This document shows positions 45,926 to 56,823 of a stretch of DNA of 64,000 bases, in pieces. The position numbers and the translations under genes are program-made. Numbering within the stretch: position 1 is the stretch's first letter; every line of letters starts with the position of its first letter. The notes under the pieces are model-generated. The model searched no databases and had not been told where the DNA came from. It was given only the letters and a program-made list of their open reading frames with translations. Source of the DNA: Amborella trichopoda (Eukaryota > Streptophyta > Magnoliopsida > Amborellales > Amborellaceae); contig NW_006499436.1 of NCBI RefSeq assembly GCF_000471905.2, positions 4,914,957-4,978,956 of the forward strand. The letters are read 5' to 3'.

Positions 45926-46599
45926 ATATGTGTGGCTTTTCTCTTATATACAAACAAAATCAATTAGAGATTTTTGGAAGAGCTTTTCTTTCTCCTCTTT
46001 TTTGTTTTATGATATCTTAATAGTCAGAATGAAGGGTGGGACATTATGTTTGAGACATCAAGTCCCCTTAAATGCTTTCTTGCCTTGCTTCAAATAAAAA
46101 CTTTTATATTTAAGAATATTCTTTAGACTCTAATTTTTATAGCCTAATCTCCTAAACCAACCAACTTCAAAAGGAAAAATAATAATTTCTTATACAGTCT
46201 ACATATGCCTGAAAAAATAATGACTTACGAGATTGTTCAAACTTTTTAACATTCATACCTAAGGAATTAAAATTTCAGTATTTAAAAACCCAATTTATTT
46301 GGGAAGTAAAATAGATCGGTTACTTGAAGGATTACATGGACAATATGCTACCGCAGGACCACACAGCAGGATAAGGTCTGGAGCTCATGGCTCAAGGGGG
46401 AGGGCATCGGGGAGTTTTAATAAAAAGGGAGGGGTTTTCTCCTGAAATAAGGGCTAAGGTCATGTTGTCATTTCGTAAAATGAAAGTGGCATTATGGTCA
46501 TTTCTCCTTTTTTAAAACTAAAATGGGACATGTAGCTCCACGACGCGGTCGTTATCTGTAAATCCTATCCTCTCTGCAACTTCTTCAGTCTTTAAATCC

Positions 46600-48051
46600 C
46601 CATCTCACTCTTTCATTCCTCACTCTCTCTCTCTAGAATTTGCAGCTAAGCTCTTGAAAGGTGAGCCAAAAAGATCCCCTTTTTTGAGCTGCATTTGTTA
46701 TTTTATGCCTTTTTCTAAGGTTTTTGCTGTGAAGATTTGGTATTTTTTTCTCCAATTTTTCTTGTTCAGATTGAGTCTGCTACATTTTTGTGTATATTGA
46801 TTTATGTGTTTTTTTTTGTGTGGTTTCTGTTACGGAGCTATGTCTGTGTGTTCTTTTTCCAGTTTAATGGGTAAGATTCGGCTTTGGCTTAGTTAGCTGG
46901 TGGTTCTAATGGATTTTTTAATTTTTTTCCTGAGTATCTGTTGTTATTTATGTTTTATTGCCATTTTTTTAATTAGATTTGGTTAAATTAACTCATAGTC
47001 ATGATGAAATAACAATTTGCACCATCAGATCTGTGGTTCTATGTTCCTTTTTTAATTGTATTTGGATTTTATAGCTGAATAAATGGGAGATCTGTGTTAT
47101 GTTTTAACGTTTATCCTTTCAATTTGGTTTAGTTTTTTTTTATTGTGCTTTTGGTTTGATATGTTTATTGGGATCGATGTGATAATAGGTGGAATATGTG
47201 AAAAAGTGGATTTTGGCTAAATTTTGGCTATTGTCATGTCTTTGAATGGCCTCAAATTTAAGAGGCCAAAATAAAAATGAAATGATGGATTGCATTTTCA
47301 AAACTTTGATCTTGTTGCTATAGTTGGGCGAAAAGTTAAGCTAAAATCGAGTAAATTGCAGAGTAAGAGAGGGGTGTGTGCATACAACCACATGTTTGTG
47401 AGGCTAGGATCTTTAACGTTGTTTTTGCTTTATGAAGGACAACAAAGATTAATGATCTGGGGGTATTTCTGTGATTTTATTTTTTTTATTTTCTTAACTA
47501 GAAGATATGATTTGGGTTCTTAGATGAATTTCCTTTTTCTTTTTTAATTTCTATTCATGTGTGTGCTTGTGTGATGCCTGTTTATAATGTAGGATCTGTG
47601 TTTGTTTGGCCAGGGACCATAGGATCTGTATCGATATTCTTATGTAACAACCCCTCAATCCCCGTCCAAACAAAAAAATAATAGAAAACAGAACCTTGAA
47701 AAGTATTTATGATGTATTGGGCTTCAAATTTGAAATAACTTACTTATTGGGTTTGATTGGTTTGTTGCTTCTTGAATGTAGTTGGCTGTAGAAATTGTTT
47801 TCAAGATGGATGTCAGTGGGGGTTAAAACGTGCTTCACTTCTATGGCCATTATCGGTGAGTCGTCTCTCCTCACATATTTGTTTAAGTGGGAAAATCTGT
47901 GTGTTACATATATATTAACTCTTTAATTTGATTGTTGAACAATATGCTGGCATCATTTTAACATTTCTATCTTTACTGCCTTCCTCAATTTTTAGTCATC
48001 AAGGCAATGTGCGGAGGGAAGAACAGTTTTTTCTGTCTGAACCACGATCTC
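46600..48051 (+). promoter_or_regulatory. Leader exons of the F-box/kelch gene
   Basis: Probable non-coding exons are about 46600-46660 (CTCTTGAAAG|GTGAGCC), 47782-47855 (acceptor AATGTAG, donor TATCG|GTGAGT) and 47996-48051 (acceptor TTTTTAG, donor ATC|GTAAGC). The acceptor CTATCATAG at 48444 then leads to the exon with the start codon. The long T-rich sequence between these is intron. A frame starting at 48007 reads MCGGKNSFFCLNHDL but has no recognisable similarity past the donor. Confidence 0.45.
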
Positions 48052-48449
48052 ATCGTAAGCCGAAAAACCTGTACTCTAAGGTATAGTAAAAGCAGCAGCC
48101 CGAACATGGCATCTAAGCCAGATCGAGGAGAACCGAAACTTTTATCAGGAAGTGCTAGGGGGATCCACCATTTCTCTACCTTTTCAAGGCCTTGGTCTTC
48201 TAAAATTCCTGTGGGTGATGGATACCATGATTTCCTTTGATTGAAATCCATTTTTGGGCCTTTCACACCTTGTCACTATGATACCTGTTTGTTGTTTTTG
48301 GATAACCGAAGGAATCAATTGTATAATGGACCATCCTCTGTTGATATACAATGGACCATTCTCTGTTGATTCCGTTATCGAATTTACCAGCTACGTATTT
48401 TAGCCTGTGATTCAGTGTTCCCTTAATCGTCCTTTCTATCATAGCTTTT

Positions 48450-50616
48450 ATGTTGATGGCCAAAAGTAAGCGGTTGGCTGGAAAAAAAATGTGTTTCTCT
48501 TTCAAAATTGAAAATCCTTCGGCTCCTATGAATGACAAACCATTTCTTTCTGAGGTTTCTGAACCTTATTGCCCAATCTTACCTGGCTTGCCTGATGATG
48601 TTGCAAAATACTGCCTTGCCCTCGTGCCTCGAAGTGATTTTCCTATTGTGGGCTCTGTTTGTAAGAGATGGAGATCTTTTATAGAGAGTAAGGAGTTCCT
48701 TAATGTGAGAAAGAATGCGGAAAGTTGGAAGAATGGCTCTATGTGCTAACTGGTGATTCAACAGGGAAGGCAAGCCACTGGGAAGTGTTGGGTTCTCTTG
48801 ATGGGGAGCACCACCTGCTTCCCCCCATGCCTGGCCTTTCAAAATCAGCTTTTGGGGTCGTTGTTTTGGATGGAAAGCTTCTTGTTATTGCTGGGTATGT
48901 TACAGAAGGCAGTGGAACAAAGGGTGTCTCATCAGAAGTGTACCAGTATGATTCGAGGCTTAACAGGTTTTGTAGCATCTTCGTCTAGACTTGTTTTGGT
49001 GTTTCCTTGATAAAGTACTTGGAGATCATATCCTATCCTGAAAATAGTTAGAGAGATGCTATTCTGAAAATTTTTATTGTCTTTAGTTCATTTGTAAAAA
49101 ATATATCAAATTTTGGGTTTGTTAAAGGTACAGACTCTCTCTGGTTTTGTCATGTTTTTCTGGTAGGGATTGTTGTTTTGGCACAAAACTAGGTTGTCAG
49201 TCACAGAATGCTGTGCTCCATTTCTTGTTATGTTTCTTGTCTTTTTTTCTAAACTCAGTTTTGTGAAATGGTGCCAACCGATGGTATTTTTGTGAAATTC
49301 ATTAATTTTTCTGATAGCCTCTTTAAAGCCATAATGGATTTCTCCTTGCATGTGACAAGTACATCCATCATATTATTGCACTTTCCACAACAACAGGTCA
49401 TCTTCAGTATTAGTCACTTTCGTTTGTATTGTATCTGGTATTTGAAAAACTGAATTTTGTAAAGCATAATTGATAATGAGTTGACTCTTTGTTTTTGTGT
49501 ACATCTCATCATGACATTTTCTTGTAATTGCTTCTTTCTTTTGTTGTCATTTAAATGGCATGCGAAAAATGAATCTATGACAAGCATGAAATGGTACTGT
49601 TTATGTTTATTTTAGAATTTAAGTGTCCTTTGAAATGCTGAAATTTCATTTTCTTCCTCCAATCATTTGGTACTGTGTCCCAGCTTTTAAGCGGTGATCA
49701 TTGTTCCCATAATGTTTTCTAAAGATTAATTGTTTGGTACTTCAAACCTGAGTTACTGTGCTATTCATAATCTTGTTGAGGTTTGTAGCTCTTTGCTAAA
49801 TACATCTTGAATTTTTGTTGCTACAGATTTCCTCTGTGAATCTACTTCTCCCTCTCTGTCTCTCCTCTCTCTGATTTTTAAATATTGAACTGAATTAAAA
49901 AATATGTCCATGATCTCATATCGCTGGTGCTATGAATTTCCCTTATGAAGCATATCTCTCTCTCTCTAAACTCCACTTCACTGCACAGATGGAGTGCCCT
50001 AGCTAATTTGAACATCGCGCGCTACGACTTTGCATGTGCCGAGGTGGGTGGTGCTGTCTATGTTGTTGGGGGCTACGATGAGGATGGTGAATCCCTCTCA
50101 AGTGCAGAGGTCTACGACCCTGACCACAACTCATGGACCCTTATTGAGAGCCTCCGCCGTCCACGGTGGGGCTGCTTCGCATGTGCCCTCAATGGCAAGC
50201 TTTATGTCATGGGTGGCCGCTCCTCCTTCACCATAGGCAACTCCAAGTTTGTGGATATTTATGACCCTGACGAGCATTCTTGGCAAGAGATGAAAAATGG
50301 GTGTGTCATGGTAATTGCGCACGCTGTGTTGGGTCAAAGGCTCTACTGTATGGAGTGGAAGAATCAGAGGAGGATCACGATTTTTGATGCTGAGGAGGGG
50401 TTGTGGAGGGTGGCGCCAGTGCCGTTGATGGGGAGCGAGTGCATTGGGTTTCGGTTTGGGATCTTGGGAGGGAAGTTGCTGTTGTTTTCTTGTGAGAATG
50501 AGCCTGGGTACAGGACGCTCGTATATGACCCTGATGCGGGGGCTGGAGGGGAGTGGCAGACAACTGAGTTGAGGCCGTCGGGGACGTGCCTGTGGAGCGT
50601 GACCATATGTGCTTGA
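48450..50616 (+). CDS. F-box/kelch-repeat protein, like Arabidopsis At1g67480 (one frameshift)
   Basis: A probable substrate-recognition subunit of an SCF ubiquitin ligase. Exons are 48450-48966 and 49989-50616, GT-AG, joined at AG|A TGG. The ATG at 48450 lies 5 nt into the exon. The N-terminus MLMAKSKRLAGKKMCFSF is followed by the F-box (LPGLPDDVAKYCLALVPRS, VGSVCKRWRSFIESKEF) and then kelch repeats: VVLDGKLLVIAGYV/EVYQYD, VGGAVYVVGGYDEDGESLSS/EVYDPD, LNGKLYVMGGRSSFTIGNS/DIYDPD, and a degenerate one ending in LVYDPD. The C-terminus is LRPSGTCLWSVTICA. A one-base deficit near 48716-48722 (GCGGAAAG where GCGGGAAAG keeps the frame into LEEWLYVLT) splits the reading frame. With it restored the protein is about 381 residues, close to the Arabidopsis length. 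The rest is so well preserved that sequencing error or a very young lesion is more likely than an old pseudogene. Confidence 0.88.
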
Positions 50617-51640
50617 GGGGTTGGTTGGGGAACCACTCTTTACGCATGTATTGCGACCCTCAATCTCTATCTTTTATGCTTGTGGTGTGTTTGTATTTGG
50701 GGAATTGGTTTGGCCGAGCTGTTGTCTTCCTTTAACTGCCATTTTTTCTTTTTGTTCTTCTACGAAGGACATCAGTGGACGCGTTGGCATTATTTACTTG
50801 TTTTGTTTGTTAAACGCTTATGTTATTGTGTATGTTCGTTGAAGAGGACCTAAAAGGAGAAGGTGGATGAACATTTAGTTGTTCTTTTGGGCATTAGATG
50901 GATAGGTTTTACCTCTCTTCTATACTGTTGGAACTGAATGGGATTTGCATTTACGAGTAGAGGCATCAAAGAGTACAGGGAGGAACCATTTGTATGTGAG
51001 AGAGAGAGAGAGAGAGCAAAGCTAAGCACCATATGGTGATTCAATTGAAAAAGAGAGAAGAATTTGAGTTGAGAGAGAGGTTGTAAGGGTTCTGAGACTA
51101 CCCCACATTACGAGAGAAGAACGTATTGGAGATTCTGACGAAAAGCTACCTTTGAGAAAATGTGTATTTCTCAAATCTCTCCCTTTATCTGGTGCCATGA
51201 TATCCCTTGATCCCATTTTCCTTCAAGTCTCCTCTGATGGTACTTATCTCCTCTGATGGTACTTATAGACTTAGAATTGATGTACTTGAAGTTCCCAGTC
51301 AATCAATTAAGGTACGTCTGTACTCAAGATGCCTCACATAGACTTCTGTGAAGTGTAGTGGGGGAATGAATGTTAGTTGAACTAGCCATGTGAACTTTGC
51401 TGAAATGGTATGCTGAACTTGATCTAGTTAGTATGTATGCACTTTTAATGTATTTCAAATAATGCCATTTCTTAAATGGATTATCATCTGTGTTCATTTT
51501 TATGTTAGCTTTGTAAATATGAAGTTTTGAAATTTATATTTCTTTCTTTATTTAGCAGTCGACTATTTTATTACTTTAAGAAATATGAAGTACGGAAATG
51601 TATACAATGAGATCATTTACTTTTGGTACAAGGAGTTATT
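50617..51640. other. 3' flank of the kelch gene, no further gene recognised
   Basis: The likely 3' UTR extends to about 50850. A (GA)n run lies at 50998-51017, and at 51241 CTCCTCTGATGGTACTTAT is tandemly duplicated (period 19). The rest shows no coding similarity. Confidence 0.5.
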
Positions 51641-52345
51641 TGTAGCTTTGTCCATCAATGATCTAGGCTTAGGCCTCCATGGTCTTTGTAGCTCTCCTTC
51701 ACCGGTGTACATCATTGCTCGAATCACCTTCGACTATGATTTTAGTCTGCCGGTCATGTATGCTTTTAGTCATGTATGCTTTTAGTCCTTCAAAAGAGCC
51801 TCAATTCTGTCATTGGCAGGACAGTCTTGGTAATGACCCAAAAAAGAACATAGCAGACTGTCGTGGTGATTTTTCAGTGTCCCCTACTCTTGCTTGTCCA
51901 CGATTGCCCTGAGAGCTCACCATCGAATTTAATCTTGACCGAACCTTCTAGTGGTGCATCCACCATTGGCTATTTCTATCCTCCAAGGCTTAAAAACCGG
52001 ACCATAGGGATACCACTAAAATCTTTCCTCATTGAAGCCCATGAGCTGATGGAGGCCAACATATTGGCATCAACTGTTCCAAGGTTGTGAATCTGACCCA
52101 AGGCTCGCATATTTCGTTCGCTCTACATATGCCAAAGCAATTTAATCGAAGTTCTCGAAAGAATTTGATCCATGGAGGGGAGGGGAGATCCATTCGGAGA
52201 AGAATTGTCTGGATGCATGTAGGGTGATCCACTGCAGCTGTAATCCAGCTCCACACTTGTGCAAAGGTTCAATGCAGGAAAAAATGGGAATTAGTTTCAG
52301 CCACAGTTTTACATAAAATACATGCATGTTTTCAGTTGATAAGCC
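51640..52345 (-). mobile_element. L1-type LINE 3' part: zinc-binding and RNase H domains, minus strand
   Basis: From the right on the minus strand: ACILCKTVAETNSHFFLH, FAQVWSWITAAVDHP (zf-RVT), then WIKFFRELRLNCFGICRANE. Further left comes WKPPLEGSVKIKFDGELSG, the start of the RNase H-like domain seen in plant L1 elements. Stops and frame changes interrupt it and the RT core is absent. Confidence 0.75.
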
Positions 52346-52444
52346 CCTCTTTCTAAGTTTTATTCCACACGTTGTTGTATTACATTTAGATTATTTCATA
52401 TACTAAACTGATTTTTTTGGGAGAAACAACTATTTGTCCAGGCA

Positions 52445-52525
52445 AATTTTCTTTAATGATGAATGATGGCTTGAGCCGACCCCAAATAATTAGGAGAAGA
52501 CTCGGATGATGGTAAATGATGTCTT
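52445..52525 (+). mobile_element. RTE LINE tip
   Basis: TGAGCCGACCCCAAATAATT followed by AGGAGAAGACTCGGATGATG matches the last bases of RTE elements (ADPK..LGEDSDD). Only about 80 bp remain. Confidence 0.5.
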
Positions 52526-52797
52526 GAAAATCTCACTGGTCCTATGAAAACCTTTATCGCCTTGCGATTCTTTACGTCATTATTATCAGTTGTTCAAATC
52601 TCAAACGCCAATCTCACAATCGATTCTTAAAAAAACTTCACTTGCAGTGACTAATCCTTGCAACTTATTAAGTCATATTCACTTGCACTTGTGATCTCAC
52701 AAATAGTCTTAGTCTTTTGAGATGGTTGCCCAAAACTTGTATACTTTTGTGACTGAGCATATTAAAAAATTCATGTAGTCCAGATATAATTTTTTTA

Positions 52798-53179
52798 GAA
52801 AAAGTTTATATAGAGCCAAGGCTCTAAGCAATCAAATAAGAGCCTACCTCAAAAATTTCACTAGAAGAGATTGTTTTGATTCCCAAATATCCTCGAATTG
52901 ATCATCTCGACATTAAAATGCATGGACATGAGAAAAAAATAGATTTCAAATTTTGGAAATAGTGTATTTTATAATGCATTTTTGGACCGTCAATTTTCAA
53001 GTTTTCATAGATCTGTCGATCTACACTATTTTTGAAGCTTTAAAATCTGTAAATAGAGATGAAAATATATTTTGAGGCAATCACAAAGATTTCCAATGTT
53101 GAAACCACATTTCTCGATACTATTTGAAGGTAGGCTCTAATTTGATTGTTTAGAGCCTAGGCTCTATACAAACCGCTAC
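52798..53179 (+). mobile_element. Palindrome-end MITE, copy 11 (AGAGCC subfamily, plus)
   Basis: It starts GAAAAAGTTTATATAGAGCC with AGAGCCAAGGCTCT and ends with a perfect AGAGCCTAGGCTCT and ATACAAACCG. Both ends share about 50 bp including CAATCAAAT(A/T)AGAGCCTACC. The core is CATCTCGACATTAAAATG. A target duplication could not be identified. Confidence 0.85.
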
Positions 53180-53379
53180 TTAAATGCTGTAGTTTTGAAT
53201 AGTAGTTATAGTTACTACCCAACGAGTTGAATCAATTGTTACTACACCTCCTAGAATTTAGTTTAACAATTGTGCCATCACTATTGCCATTTCACTTGTT
53301 GCGATTTGAATTAAGTTGCAGGCCAAGAGATCTATAATGTTTGTTCATGAAGTTAAGAAAAATGACAAGAACATACTGT

Positions 53380-53720
53380 ACATTTGCTTCCTCAGGTGAA
53401 AGAGCTACCTGGGAGGACTTGTTCGACTTAAAATTTGGTGATCCACCTAAGAAACATCAAATGATTTTTTTCAAAAAGAAAAATTTGGATTTTGAGTTTT
53501 TCACAATAGGATCTCACCCTTTAAAATTGGACCGTCTGTATTCAATATTGGGACACCATCTTTTTTCAAGTACATAGAGAGTGTGATTTGACTTTTCCTC
53601 TCTTAAAGTTAGTTCTTCATGATATCACAACCCAAAATTTTAGAATCCTAAAAATAATCTTAAACTTGATTTTACTGAAGGGAGTAAATAGATAGTATGC
53701 TCTACATGAACATGAAACCT
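53380..53720 (+). mobile_element. Family-2 MITE, copy A
   Basis: The left end ACATACTGTACATTTGCTTC and right end GGGAGTAAATAGATAGTATG, plus CTCTACATG, are imperfect inverted repeats matching the copy at 54770. It is AT-rich with no coding content. Confidence 0.5.
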
Positions 53721-53999
53721 TCTTGCGGTTGACAATAAAGTTTATCAACAAATATCACCAAAAATAGTGACTCGAGGCTTCTCTCTTGCAGGTGTTAACA
53801 TTATTATCTTCTTCTCCTTCGGATTAATTTTGAAGGAAAACTTATATCCGTCTAGATACGGTAATCATGGAGTGGTCCAAATTTATGGAAAATTTATGTA
53901 GATGTTCATTTCTTTTATTTTATTTTTCTAATTTTTCTCAACAATCTGATGTCATAAACATCAAACGCTTTTTATTTTACTTTTGAAATTTATGGACTA

Positions 54000-54300
54000 G
54001 TATGAGGTCTTGATCCTCGGATCTACATTGTCGGATGGTTGAGACATTGGATCAAAATTCTTGAAAAGAAAACAAAATAGGGTTATCCAATATCTGTAAT
54101 ATCGGACCTACTCAACTACCAACTAGTATTTTGCTGAGTCGAATGTTGGAGATATTGGACCAGCCTATTTACGGGAGTTGTTCATTGGATCGGTCCGATA
54201 TGGAGATATCTAGCGAGCCTATTTTTCTTTTATTTTAAAAAAAACTTCGGTCCGGTGTCTCCAATATTGGATTGTGTATTTTAAAAAAATTATGAAGTAT
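54000..54300 (+). repeat. Degenerate ATATTGGA/TCGGAT motif cluster
   Basis: Loose repeats of ATATTGGA, TCCGATAT, CCAATAT and TTGGATC over 300 bp. It resembles in style the CCGGAGTGC array but is far more diverged. No element ends were found. Confidence 0.3.
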
Positions 54301-54764
54301 TGCGTGATTTGATGTTTTCAACATCGTGTTAGTCCCTATACCTAAAAAATGTCAAATGTTCGGAACATCGGCCTTTGGGGTAAAACAAAAAAAAAGAAAA
54401 AAGGCACAGGGTGTTTTTAAAAAAAGTACTAGTCATAAATATCGGACTGGTGTACATCCATTTAAACTTTTCCTAAATTTATTCCAAATCCATAATTACC
54501 ATATATTTAAATGTGTTACGGACGTAATTTTTCCGAATTTAAAGGTCAACAATCATGTGAGCCTTTTCTCAATTGGGGTTTAGATCTCTCTCTCTCACAC
54601 ACAATTCTAAGGCATTATCTACTCAAAATGTAAACAACGAGACTATATATTTTTTTGTAAAAGTTGTAATTACCCTTGGCCATTATTAAGTTCTTAATAG
54701 GGCAGCTGGGAACATAGTATTGAGTGGGTTTCATCAAAGTCATTTTGTTCTTGAGCTGGTATCC

Positions 54765-55112
54765 CATACTTCTGCGAGAGCATATACTATATACTTATTC
54801 CCTCAGGCATAAAACTAACTTGCGAAGTTTTTTCTGATCTGAAATTTAGGAACCATCTAAAAAATATCAGAAGATTATATTGAAAAGAAAAATCAGATGT
54901 TCGAATTTTATAACACTTATATCTCACCCCTAAAAAATTCAATGGTGACGCATTAGTTTTTCCTCAGCCCGTAGAGAATGCAATTATAAATTTTGTTTTA
55001 TTGAGAATAGCATATGGTTTGAAGAGGTCCCCAAAATTTGGGATTCAAAAAGTCTCCTAGTTTGGCTTTTGCTCAAGGGAATAAATGGGTGGTATGCTCC
55101 CTTGGGAGCATG
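54765..55112 (+). mobile_element. Family-2 MITE, copy B (both ends present)
   Basis: The left end GCGAGAGCATATACTATATA then CTTATTCCCTCAGGC. The right end, read inverted, is GCTCCCAAGGGAGCATACC then CATTTATTCCCTTGAGC. The shared part is GAGCATA(T/C)AC...TTATTCCCT. The right end has a near-palindrome ATGCTCCC-TT-GGGAGCAT. About 345 bp, non-coding. Confidence 0.6.
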
Positions 55113-55257
55113 TAATCTTTTAGCTTTGTTCATTTGGATTAATTTAGGTAAGCAATTTCATATGCTTCCCTCTTTCACTCAAGCTTAGGAAAGACAATAC
55201 CCTCATCGATTTGAGAGGAAAGACTTTGCGGACCATAGCAGGTTAGTGTTCATTTTT

Positions 55258-55375
55258 CTCCCATGGAGTGATGGGAAGCGCTCCCATCCATCCGATTTTT
55301 AATGGGATGGATGGAAGCGCTCCCATCCATCTGATTTTTAATGGGATGGATGGTAGGCCGTGAGTTTCGTAAACC
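55258..55375. repeat. Tandemly repeated hairpin (two units, about 50 bp)
   Basis: AAGCGCTCCCATCCATC, GATTTTTAATGGGATGGATGG occurs twice in a row (about 55276 and 55326), with a partial copy before. Within each unit CCATCCATC and GATGGATGG are inverted repeats around GATTTTTAATGG. Confidence 0.8.
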
Positions 55376-55494
55376 ACGGGGCTCACCTGGTCAGGATCAT
55401 TGGCTTGCTTGAAGTTTGTTATTACAATTGACGTCTTCTTGATTGCGTCGTTCTTTGTCAATTTAGTGTTGAAGACTCCAAATATTGAAGTTGA

Positions 55495-55620
55495 GAAATC
55501 CTCGACTGTGGACCCAGACCGGGCCCACCGGGTTCAAATGTTGGACTCATACCCAAACTGTGTCGGGTATACCCAGGAGGTCTGGTTCGGGTCCATTGCC
55601 ACCTCTACCAAAGAAGATAT
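55495..55620. repeat. GGGTCC-rich small element end
   Basis: GTGGACCCAGACCGGG through GGGTCCATTGCCACCTCT. The last part is the inverted AGAGGTGGCAATGGACCC end of the same family as 40441. Confidence 0.5.
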
Positions 55621-55937
55621 CAGACCACTAATAGACAAAAAGAAAAGTAATTCTATGCATCAAGGGTAGCACTTCGACACACACCACATCCATCTGGTAG
55701 ATGGACGAGATGGATGTTAACAAATTGCGGCGCCACAAAAACATGACATAATATGGGTGCTAATTTTATTAAAAAATCTCATTTTACTTCTTGTTTATTT
55801 ATTTTTCCCAAGACATGTTCATCAAGGTTTACATTTTAGATCTAATTTCCATATTTAAAATGGATTTTAGATAGAGGAGTCATCTAAATAGGTGAGGCGC
55901 GGACCCTACCTAAGCAAAAAGCAAGCCATACAGTCCA

Positions 55938-55993
55938 TTGCCTATGCCATGAAGGGCCCATATCATGGCTATGCCATTAAGGGCCCATATCAT
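55938..55993 (+). repeat. 27-bp tandem duplication
   Basis: TATGCCATGAAGGGCCCATA followed by TCATGGC is repeated at once with one change (ATTAAGGGCCC). 56000-56800 after it is intergenic with no recognised feature apart from a CACACGCACACGCACGC run near 56065. Confidence 0.8.
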
Positions 55994-56823
55994 GATGTGG
56001 CCTCTATCTTCGCCATCCATTTGGAATAGGCGGCCTGCGACCACCGTTGGACAAGCACCACACGCACACGCACGCTCGCGCATATAGAGGGACCAGCAAC
56101 TTCGAATAGGTCACAACACTGAATTCCAAGTCCTTGACTCATTTAACAGTAAGGTCCATCACCATGCAAAAACTTTAAACTGCAAATTGAGAGTGAAAAT
56201 AAATTTAACCCAGAAATAAGTATGAAATAATTCATGCCGAAAAAAAAAACTAAACCATAGATGGAGTGAGTAGAACAGCCCCAATGATGCAGACAGAAGC
56301 AGTTCTTTTAATACCTTTTACATAAATAATTTCCCTTTTAATCTTTTACAGATGGTGAGGAAATATCAAGACCATCAATCAGACGTGACCCATCATTGAT
56401 GCCATCCAATCAAGTACCTAATTTATCCATGCACCCACCCTGCTGAACTTCATTCACATTTCAATTAATGAAACTCTCAGAGCCTGTGGCCGGTCCACAA
56501 ATATTCTCATATGAATACATATCGCTGCCGATTTTGACGATTGTTGCTCAAGGAACCAATCTCCTCAAGGGTGTATTGAAGTTGAACAAGGGAAGCTTTA
56601 GACCCTCAACTTATTCAACAAAATAGTTTCATTTACACTGATAGGGTGAGGAAGCAAATCATAAAACCATGACCACAAGAAGCAACAAGAATTGAATAAT
56701 GAAAAGAAAGCCAATGTCCTGAGCAGGAGAGAGCAAGAATTAGGACATGGCAGGTAATACTCGATCTTTGAAACTTCCTTGCCCAACACTATTCAAGGGG
56801 CTGCTGCTGTTGGCTGACTATCT

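Noticed and set aside
48007-48240. A 77-codon frame (MCGGKNSFFCLNHDL...) as the first exon of the kelch protein
   Set aside because: A splice donor lies at 48052 and the frame shows no F-box family N-terminus; better read as a leader exon running into an intron.
50850-51240. Possible primer-binding site and leader of a copia element (TATCATGGCACCAGAT on the minus strand)
   Set aside because: No LTR end lies next to it and no gag frame follows.
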